Below are positions 1-8,900 of a stretch of 23,726 bases of DNA, one piece after another. Every line of letters starts with the position of its first letter. Position 1 is the first letter of the stretch. Under the pieces are notes generated by a model. It did no database searches. It saw only the letters and a list, made by a program, of their open reading frames with translations, and had not been told where the DNA came from. Source of the stretch: Gonium pectorale (lineage: Eukaryota; Chlorophyta; Chlorophyceae; Chlamydomonadales; Volvocaceae); the NCBI GenBank assembly GCA_001584585.1, contig LSYV01000102.1, positions 40,223 through 63,948 of the forward strand, in the 5' to 3' direction. Both the position numbers and the translations under genes were made by a program.

Positions 1-160
1 AGTACGCCGTGCCCGTCCGCAAGCCTGCCCGGGTGTTGGGGTTGGTTGGGTGTTGGGGTTAGTTGGGGTTGGTTGGATGTTGGGGTTAGTTGGGTTTTGG
101 GGTTAGTTGGGTGCGCGAAGGGTGCGCGAAGGGTGCGCGAAGGGTGCATGAAGGGAAGAT
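1..160. repeat. G-rich TTGGGG/TTAG tract followed by an 11-bp tandem repeat
   Basis: Positions about 30-112 are an irregular array of TTGGGG, GGTTAG and GGTTGG blocks with many runs of three or four G on the + strand, so a G-quadruplex is possible. Positions about 112-155 are about four copies of an 11-bp unit (GGGTGCGCGAA, the last with GGGTGCATGAA). The GGGTGCATGAAGGG motif returns at about 230-255. The G-rich part resembles degenerate telomere-like DNA but has no regular period, so it is read as a simple-sequence region. No coding signal was seen. Confidence 0.75.
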
Positions 161-398
161 AGGCACGCTGCATGCATGACGGCTGATGCAGGCGAGGTTC
201 GCCCCGCCCCGCAAAGACGTCGGGTGTTGGGTGCATGAAGGGTGCATGAAGGGAAGAGAAACACAATGATGGTCACCGCGAAGCCACGGTGAATCCATTA
301 CGCCGTGCATCCAGCCCCTGGCTGCTCAGGGGCTGTGAGTACGGTAGAACGCATTCCAGACGCATCATCAGTACGCCGTGCCCGTCCGCAAGCCTGCC
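1..398 (+). repeat. 29-bp direct repeat pair (1-29 and 370-398)
   Basis: The first 29 bases of the window (starting AGTACGCCGTGCCCG) recur exactly at 370-398. The DNA between is low-complexity. Shorter imperfect repeats continue to the right, such as GTGCGCAGATCTTGGAGGCC near 546 against GCACAGATCTTCGAGGCC near 663. The stretch looks like a field of degenerate duplications with no gene I can support before about 760. Confidence 0.7.
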
Positions 399-759
399 GC
401 ATGCCGTCCGCGAAGCTACTGGCGATGTGTGTGGTCGGAGCGAGAAGCTGCCCACACCGGGGGGTGTGGGGTACGGTACGGCCCGCCCCCTGATTGCCGA
501 CCCCGCCCGCCGCCTGGGCCCGTTTGTGCCCGCAAGAATGCGTGCGTGCGCAGATCTTGGAGGCCCGTACCCAATTGCCGTACTTGCCATGCTTCGTTCC
601 GCCGATAGCTCCGCACCCAATGGCCGTGTGTACTTGCCCTACTTGCCAACCCCTCCGTGCATGCACAGATCTTCGAGGCCTGCGTCCTCCCGACCAACAC
701 AAGTTTTGACCGCTGCGTCCTCGTGCTCACGGACAAGCCCGAAAGCTCGGGGGGGCCAG

Positions 760-932
760 CTTCCAAGCTTTCCGCCTGTGGCGCCCAACCCGCCGCCGTC
801 CCCGCCTGCTCCTCCCGCCCCTGCTGGTGGCCCTGCGCCCGAGGTGTCTGTGGAGGTTGCTGCCGACGGGACCTTGACGGAGGTCAGCGCTCGCCGCCGT
901 CATCGTTTCCTGCAAAGCGCCCCTCACCAGCG
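760..932 (+). CDS. Possible proline-rich coding exon (unidentified, partial)
   Basis: This is open in one frame and lies between an acceptor-like GGGGGCCAG and a good donor (GTGAGC at 933). It encodes a proline-rich segment (PPVAPNPPPSPPAPPAPAGG), then a valine/threonine-rich stretch (EVSVEVAADGTLTEVS), then a basic motif RRRHRFLQ. Such proline-rich and basic-LQ segments are common in secreted and wall glycoproteins of volvocine algae. It could be the last exon of a gene starting left of the window, or a far-upstream exon of gene A with the minisatellite in its intron. The phase left here (2) does not join directly to the exon at 3121, so an intermediate exon would be needed. The 11 nt at 2168-2178, between CTTTCAG and GTAACC, would satisfy the phase but may be chance. 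Confidence 0.35.
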
Positions 933-940
933 GTGAGCGA

Positions 941-2051
941 GCCGTACGTGTGTGTCTGCATGCCGTACGGGTGTGCCTGCGAGTTGACGTGTGTGTCTGC
1001 GTGCCGTACGGGTGTGTCTGCGAGTTGACGTGTGTGCCTGCGTGCCGTACGGGTGTGTCTGCGAGTTGACGTGTGTGCCTGCGTGTCGTACGGATGTGCC
1101 TGCGAGTTGACGTGTGTGTCTGCGTGCCGTACGGGTCGGTGTGTCTGCATGCCGTACGGGAGTGCCTGCGAGTTGACGTGTGTGTCTGCGTGCCGTACGG
1201 GCGTGCCTGCGTACCGTACATGTGTTTCTGCTTGCCGTACGGGTATGTCTGCGAGGGTAACGTATATGTCTGCGTGCCGTACGGGTGTGTCTGCGTACCA
1301 TACATGTGTTTCTGCGTGCCGTACGGGTATGTCTGCGAGGGTAACGCGTATGTCTGCGTGCCGTACGGGTGTGTCTGCGTACCGTACATGTGTTTCTGCG
1401 TGCCGTACGGGTATGTCTGCGAGGGTAACGTGTATGTCTGCATGCGGTACGTGTGTGTCTGCGTGCCGTACGGGTGTGTCTGCGTACCGTACATGTGTTT
1501 CTGCGTGCCGTACGGGTGTGTCTGCATGCGGTACGTGTGTGCCTGGGAGCTGTACGTGTGTGTCTGCATGCCGTACATGTGTATCAGCGCACCGTACGTG
1601 TATGTCTGCGTGCGTATTGTGTATCTGCATGCCGTGCATGCATGTCGTTGAGCCGTACATGTGTGTCTGCGAGCCGTACGTGTGTGTCTGCATGCCGTAC
1701 GGGTGTGTCTGCGAGTCGAAGTGTGTGTCTGCGTGCGGCATGGGTGTATCTGCGTACCGTACATGTGTTTCTGCGTTCCGTACGCGTGCATTTGCGAGGG
1801 TCACGTGTGCGTCTTAGGGCCGTACGTGTGTGTCTGCGAGTTGTACATGCGTATCTACATGTCGTACGTGTGTGTCTGCGAGCCGATCGTGTGTAAGTAC
1901 ATGTCGTTCGGGTGTGTCTGCGGGCCGTACGTGTGTGTCTGCGAGCCCGTAGCCGTACGATACGTGCGTGAGTATCTGCGTGTGTATGTATTGTGTGTCT
2001 GCGTGCCGTACATGTATGTCTGCGAGTCGTCCGTGTGTGTCTGCGAGCCAT
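941..2051. repeat. Minisatellite, about 21-bp units with 84-bp higher-order repeat
   Basis: About fifty degenerate copies of a 20-21 bp unit, typically TGTGTCTGCGTGCCGTACGGG, fill this tract. Variants include TGCGAGTTGACGTG in the left part, TGCGAGGGTAACG in the middle and TGCGAGCCGTACGTG to the right. A higher-order repeat of four units (84 bp) is obvious at 1241, 1325 and 1409, where GGGTATGTCTGCGAGGGTAA starts each copy. Because 21 and 84 are multiples of three, both strands stay open for hundreds of codons. Those reading frames encode only the repeat (RTGVSAYRTCVSAC or HADTHVRYADTPVR) and are not taken as genes. Homogenised blocks flanked by decayed edges point to unequal exchange or replication slippage. 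Confidence 0.95.
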
Positions 2052-2599
2052 CTAGACCCCATCCAGACCCGACTGCTGGCCATTTGATAGACACCTGCGT
2101 ACTGGGTCCTGAACCTTCACCCCTCCCCACGCCTCCCCCACGTGCCCTACCGCGCGCCCTTTCAGTGCTCTGCAAGGTAACCAAGGAACGAACGTTGTGG
2201 TATGGAAGGGGGCGGGCGACGGCGGGTGGGCGGGCGACGGCGGGTGGGCGGGCGGGCGTCGGGTGGGCGTGAGCGTCCAGCGCCTCGCAGTGCCCTCCAA
2301 GCAGGGAGAACCCTATCTACCTGCTTTCCTTGGCAGCCTCAGAAACCCGGATTTCGGCGGATGCCCCCCCACACACACGATGCGTAGAGTTACGTTTGGT
2401 TGAGTGCGCGAGGATGTTCCCTCAACTCCCTTACTGCGACGCGTACGGCAGTTTCTCCGTACATACGGCATAGGGTGCAGCTCAGTACCGCCGTACGGAC
2501 GGGTGTGCGTGTGGGGATGTGCCCTCACCCGATCCAGATAGATGGGCACTGACTGCCACGCAGCTCGCTCGATGCGGTCGAATCGATGGCTGCCTCAAA
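2052..2599. other. Non-coding stretch with short GC-rich repeats
   Basis: No gene is supported here. It holds a CGGGCGACGGCGGGTGGG-type tandem repeat at about 2211-2270, a pyrimidine-rich run at about 2115-2165 ending in CTTTCAG, and a cluster of CCGTACGG-like palindromes at 2438-2500 related to the minisatellite core. Short open frames exist on both strands, but none has splice or compositional support. Confidence 0.55.
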
Positions 2600-2744
2600 A
2601 AAAAGAGAACCAGATAGAAACGGGGAAGGCAGCCTCTACGGACATACACACACGATGGTGTGATGTTTCCAGCAGGGCGCCGAGTACAGGGCGTGTATGG
2701 CGGGCGAGGTATACGAGCAGACGGACCCTCCCGGTGTGTCACCA
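2600..2744 (+). repeat. Dispersed repeat family 1, copy 1
   Basis: This segment, from AAAAGAGAACCAGA to CCCGGTGTGTCACCA, recurs in the same orientation at 18007-18119. Shared blocks include GGCAGCCTCTACGG, TTTCCAGCAGGGCGCCGAGT and GAGCAGACGG. This copy carries about 24 extra bases (around ACATACACACACGATG) between two of the blocks. It is a likely remnant of a non-autonomous mobile element. No terminal inverted repeat or target-site duplication was recognised. Confidence 0.8.
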
Positions 2745-2933
2745 GAATAGTTACCTGACGGGCGCACCGATGGACTGCACACTGCGGGCATCATCAACAC
2801 CAACTGCCACCCAGCCACGCACTGTCTGGGCTGTCATACTTTATCCTCTGTCTGAGCGGCTTGGGTTGCTAAGTCCCATACATGCAGTCCTAGCAGTCCT
2901 TGCGATCTGGCGTCGCGAGTCGCTAGCTAGGAC

Positions 2934-2994
2934 ATGCTGCTCGTGTTGCTCGTGTGTTACTTGGTTGTGTGTCGCTCATGGGTTGGGCATGCGG
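2934..2994 (+). CDS. Gene A exon 1: candidate start and signal peptide
   Basis: ATG at 2934 opens a leader of 20 residues dominated by Leu and Val, followed by a small-residue end (WVGHA). The exon would stop at GCG G with a donor GTGTGC at 2995. The 126-nt intron ends at 3120 and has CTAAC as a plausible branch site before ACATACAG. Phase 1 joins correctly to the next exon, giving a Gly codon at the junction and then NAGSDDFVQD. The alternative ATG at 2978 gives MGWACG followed by a Val/Ile-rich segment and AVGQAS. Either way a hydrophobic secretion leader precedes the body. No TATA box or other promoter element was identified in the preceding few hundred bases. Confidence 0.5.
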
Positions 2995-5900
2995 GTGTGC
3001 ACTTATAGTCCTCATCGTCGTCGTCGTTGGGCTGGCCGTTGGCCAAGCAAGCAACGATCGATCGATTCCGAATGAACAGAAACAACGAGCGAGCCGGCAA
3101 CCAACCCAACTAACATACAGGCAACGCCGGGTCGGACGACTTCGTCCAAGACATTGCCGGCGTGGTGCTCATTGACGGCGAGCGCTACATGTCTCAGTGA
3201 GTGCGACTCCATTATCCACGAGAGCTGCACGAGCGAATGCATTCGCATGTGTGTGTGTGTGTGGCGCCTTATTACCATAAATAAATGTGCCCCGCGCGGA
3301 ACAACGTACGATAGCAACCCAACGCACCTCCATCAACGTTGTCCACAATATACGTAGCCACCCAAGCAATCATGTGCCATGACGACAAGTACAGGCATAC
3401 CGTTAGTCGCTTTCGTAAAGTAGGGTCCTGCTCAAGGCTCCACCCACCTGATGAGCGGCTTTCATACTTGATGACCCGCGGGCTTTCATGACGAGTGCGC
3501 AATAAATCACATGATTGTTGACATATCAACGCGCACAAATGAATGAAGGCACTTTCCTTGGTTGCCATTGAGCGCAGCAACGAGACGGTCGTACGGTGGG
3601 AGGGCGCGTCCCGTGTGGAGTACCAGTATGCGCTGGTCCAGGGCTACGTAAAGGTGGAGGTGGTGCCGGCCGGCTCAACCACCGTCCACAAGTGGCAGCA
3701 GACGGTGCGCTGGGGCTAGCTCGGCCGGGGCCGGCTGGATGAGACTGTTGGGACTGTTGGGAATGGGAATTGGTTTGTTAGCTGCTGCCTAAGTTGTTAG
3801 TTAGTTCATACTCTAGTTGCTACCTATCTAGGTTCGGCCCTGTGTGGCATCTGTGGGGCGGGGGACGAAGACATTGCCACCATAGACCAAGCAGTGTGGT
3901 GTGTGTTTTAAAAGGATTCGCCGTTCGGCCTATCCGCTGAGCGCCTCGCTCGGTCGGTTTATTCGTCCCCAATTCCGCACCTTGCTCGCATCCAGGCCAA
4001 CGAAGACAAGAAGCTAAACAACAGCGTACAGGCCCTGTTCTGCACCGACTACACCATGCCTGCCGAGTTCATGTCCGCGGTTGCGGCAACGGGCAACAAG
4101 ATTGCCAACTTCTCCTACGTGGGCCTGGACGTCGTGAACGAGAGGTACGCGAGTGAAGGCTGCTCAGTGCGGTTTTGCACCATGCACGGGTATTGCATAG
4201 ATCGCTGATCGACGCGCGTTCCTCGCACCCTCAGGGCCGCGCGCCATTTCAAGTTGACCATCAAGCAGCCCCAGAGCTCCAACAGCCTGCTGGAGCTGCC
4301 CGCTACTGCAACAGTTGTAAGTTGAAGCGAACCGTATGATACTCCAGAGTAAGGACCAGAGTCAGGAATGCAGCGCAATGCAAGTCAAATCATAATCCTC
4401 GCTGGTGTTATGATGCCGCCATCATGTCTTAACTTCATTAAATAACGTGTTTGCTTTGGGCCTGTGAACGATTGCCTTGTCGCTCGCCGCTCCATCGTAT
4501 CCTGCAGCTGACTGGCCGATAAGACCGGCACCTCATTATTCCACTCACCATTCAGCCGCCCGCGAGCCATACTTGCTTGCTTGTCATCATATATACTGTA
4601 TCACGCTCCCAGCAGGGCTGGGGATGACGCACGGCAAGCAGCAGGGCCAATAAGCACTAGGGAACGAAGCGGGGCCGGTCATAAACTGTTTATGACTGGT
4701 AGCACCCCCTTGCTTGCCGTTATGTGTAACTAACTGTTGTAACTGTCACAACCCATTCACGCAGGACTACTATGACACTGTGGGCACCTTTGAGCCGCTG
4801 GCCTTCGTCTTCGACCACCCATTCACTGGTAAGCATACGCATCGCCGACGCCATGTATGGATGTACGGCATTTACGGCAACTAACAAGAGTCGACCGCCA
4901 CTTGTTTGCACCGTACGGCCATCCACGTACACACGGGTGCGGTCTGATTCCGGGGACGCCCTCGAGATGTAACTTTTCGCACAATAGGCGGAGATGGGGT
5001 TTTTGTTAGGGCACACTCCACATGGCCATCCACGCGCGGGGCGCGGCCCTGCTGTCAGCCTCCACATGCATGCACGCCTACGCGTACCCCAGATATACAT
5101 GTACCCGTGAGATTGATCGAATAATGCACTTGCGCGCTCGCGAACGCAAACGTCACCATCGTGAGTGCTATCGGCATGCGAATGATCCGCAGTAACTACC
5201 TTGGATTGTGTTTAACCGCCGTACTTGCCGTACACTCGCCGTGCGCGCTGCACCGCAGGCCGCGTGCACATCCACGTCCTCGAGTTCCGCGCCCTGAGCG
5301 CGGACAGTCCCGAGGCCAGCCCCGAGCTTTACAAGGCCCCGGCCGAGTCGGAATGCGGCAACAGCATCCGCGTGCCGCGCCTGCTGTCGCCCTTTGAGCT
5401 TCGCGACGTCCAGACCGTGGTCAACGTGGAGCCAGAAGGTCGGCAAGCACGCATCAAGGGCCGCCCGTCACATGGGAATCTGTTAACAGCTGCTGGCTGC
5501 TCAGCCCCAACCAACCCACCCGTGCCCCGTTTTGCGACCATCCATGTCCGCAACTTGTCCCGTTTACTCGCGTCCGTTCCTGATACCCTTTCTGCTTCCA
5601 TCTCTTTGTTCGTATTCGCAGTCATCCCTGAAGGCGTGCGTCGGCAGATGCTGGACCAATCTGCCGAGCGCTTCGCCATATGGAAGTCCCTGGACCACGT
5701 CAACGGTACGTCCGCTGGTGTCCTGTGTGTCACGTCCACTGGCGTCCTCGATCTCGCGTCCCTTCATGTCCGTCCCCTCGCACCCCTTAGCGTTCAAATT
5801 CGAATCAAACGTTAGCTTGTGGGGGCTTCCTGTCACGTGGACGTGATCGTCCTGATCTCGCAACTCGGTCCTTGCCTGCTGTTCAATGCCCCCACAACTA

Positions 5901-8900
5901 ACAACTAAACCAACTAAACCAACTAACCGAATGAACCAAATGCTTTAAACATCCACTGTGTTTATCGCGCGCGTTTGTATCCGTCCTGCTCTCGTACATG
6001 CACCCATGCTGCATGGATGCCTTCACAATCGAATCATTTTAAACAATGCGTGCTTGCGCAGGAACGGGAGAGTGGCCCGCGTGGGCCCTTGAGGCATACG
6101 GCGGTGTGCGGCCCTCTGCGCAGCGCCAGCAGGAGCTTCTGGACGAGGAGCACGATGTGATGGAGGAGGAGCAGGATGTGATGGAGCGCAGGGTGAGAGC
6201 GAGTGGTCGGGCGAGTGAGGGTGTAGGGTGAGAGCGAGGGAGTAATAAGGCGAGGTAGAAGGAGTGATTGGAGGAGGATGTGCGGTAATTATAATGTATG
6301 GTGTCTGCAATGCACACTCTTCGGCGGTAGGAGTGTACACGTTCGGGAGATACAGCAAGCCCACCCTAGGGAACTTCTTACCGCTAGCCGGGTTTAAGCG
6401 GACCTGAAATGCATTTACTTACCTAGCTAGGCCTGTCCCAGCAGTATAGGAAGCCCACCCGCCCTAGGGAACTTTGTATCGGACGCGTATAGAAGCGGGC
6501 CTAGATGGCATTTTCGTACCTGGCAAGGCCTGTCCCAGCTTAGCAGCTAACTAGCCAGATTACGCGTCCTGCTATGGCAGGGTCGTCAACCGTGAACGAA
6601 CAGAGTGGCCCGAGCGTGAAACAGCGTAACGACCGATAGACGTCGCACGTACGTGATCTATCTATCCCGCCAAGTGCCCCGGGGCTTGTCTGCGTGCCAT
6701 GCTCCTTACCATATGAGGACATAGGTTGATAGATCCACACTGCTGGGAACAAGTTGGCCTCGCTAGTCTGACAGCGCTGTGCTGTATCGTATGCATATCA
6801 TGCATCGTGCGTGTACGTCACGTGTGTGCAACATCCGATTATGGTGGTGGTACCGACGTACGGGCAGCTTCGGCCACCCCCTTCCACGCCCGTGTCATGC
6901 CGGCGTTATGAGGGCATAGCTAGATAGATCCCCACTGCCGGGTAAAAAATGGTCTCGCTAGCTAATCTGACATGTATTGCTGACCTGTATTGTATGTCAC
7001 GTGTTTGCAACATCCGATCGCAAACCCCGGTCGGTGCAGTCGCTCCAAGTCAGCTGGTTCCCCAACGAGTGCGCCAAGGGCCCCACGTTCAAGGTCCCGG
7101 CCGGGCCCTGCGAGATTGCGTTCGGCACCTCAGGGTATGTATGTACGGCACCGCGTCGTCATCCATCAAGGCGTATGTAGCTAGGCGCCGAGAGAGCACG
7201 CACGGCGGGCGCCTAAATACATATATGCATGCATATATATAGGAGGTGGGGCGCTGCCATGCGTATCTGCACCTACCTACCGCGAAGGGGCGCAAACTAA
7301 CGGCCCCTTCGCGCCAACACGCCTTCCGTGTCCTTGTGAATTACGCTATGATGGGTGTAGTGGGTGGGTGGGTGCGAAGGCATAAACATGCGACGTCGTT
7401 GTTACCTGTTACCTGAACGGATAGATGTCCCATTCCATCCCAGGAGCTCATTCTTCCTCGAGGGGTCGTGCGACCGCGACATGAACTATAACGGCATCAG
7501 CCTCGGGGGTTCCATTAATGGTGACCTCTGCGAGGAGGTACGCGCTTACTTCATTGGGTGCGATGGATGGAGGGGATGCTCCACCAACGAACCTACAGGG
7601 ACGGACTGCGCCCCCCATCCCTTTTGCAGCCACGACCACGCCCGGTTCATCAATGCTGCGCATGCATACATGGCATATGATATGCATAAAATCAACACAC
7701 ACGTGCTCCGTTGCGAGCCTGCCACGCACGAACGGATGTCTCGCGCCCTGTCGTCTGTGCAGCTGCGTGCGATTGCTCAGGTGCCCCTTCTCGCACTTAC
7801 ACATGATTGCGGCGGCTTGGGTTGCTTTGATTGTACGTGACGGATAGCCGTGTCTGCTTCTGGATCAGTAGCTCCCTACCTGCCTGGTGTATGTCGTGCA
7901 GTGTCTCGTCTCGTAGTCCTGCTGATGGTCGGTCCCTGCGTGTCCTTCCTGGCCGCAGACAGCACGCGGATGCGTCAAAGCCTCCATTACGCCCCCCGGC
8001 AGCTTCTTCAGAAAGCTGGGCATCAGCGACATGAGCTTTGAGGTCGCAAAGCTGTGCCTTGGGTAGGTTGCTAGGCTGCTTGCTTGGCCCGTGTTGGTCC
8101 CACCCTGCATGTGCCCTGTGCGCACCGTACGTTGCATCTTACGGCATCCAGTGTACGGCATGCGGCGTACGACCTGCAGCGTACGGCATGCATCAGTATC
8201 AGGACGTCCGAAGGTGGCCGGGACTGAGCTGTTGTGCTCCGCACCGTACGGGCAGGCTTCCTGCACATTCCGTCCCTAGCTAGACACATTCCCGCGACCG
8301 CAGCCTTCCCCTCTTTCGTGTTCCAGGTACGACTTTGCCGACGACGTCCTTTTCTTGGATGTCACCATCACGTTGCCAGCTTTCTTCGCCAAGGTCGAGT
8401 TGACATTCGTGTTCAAGTAAGTGGGGATGGAGATTGTCAATTGGATGGTATGCGGTCTCGTTTGGAGGTGGTCAGGTTTTGTTGGGGGGGGGGGCGGGCG
8501 GTATCAAAGAAGAGGCTGTGAGGGGTTCGTTTCCGATTGGTGTGATGCCGTGCGGCTGGCTGTGCTTACTTACCGGTGGCGTGGTACGTAGGTGACGGGG
8601 CATGCTAGCTAGCTAGCGAGATGCTGTTGCGTGCACCTACCTACCTGGCCAGTGTTCCAGGTCTCCAGCTGTCCCGAAACACGTGTTTATTTCTTGTTCC
8701 TATGCATACATCTTGCCACCTGCTGCGCCCGTAGGTTCAGCTCGTGCTGTGTCTGGATCGACGAGGCAAGTAATGATATTGCCCCTGACCGCAAGCTTCT
8801 GACCGCAAGGGCAGGGTCGCTCGCTGCTGTGTTTATTCGTCTCGCCAGCTGTATGTGTTTGGATCCTGCACATACCTGCTGCACAGCGCGTGAGTACTGA

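Noticed and set aside
1..115. Telomere end
   Set aside because: TTGGGG and TTAG blocks are irregular and do not form a continuous regular telomeric repeat.
727..1817. Long reading frames on both strands through 727-1817 (354 codons -, 261 codons +)
   Set aside because: They are open only because the minisatellite unit is a multiple of three. The predicted proteins are pure repeat and no splice or start context supports them.
941..2051. CRISPR-like array
   Set aside because: The units are contiguous and degenerate, with no unique spacers and no cas genes, in a eukaryotic context.
3578..3719. A gene ending at the TAG at 3717-3719
   Set aside because: A donor (GTGCGC at 3705) just before the stop gives a phase-0 join to the exon at 3996, which continues open coding, so the stop is intronic.
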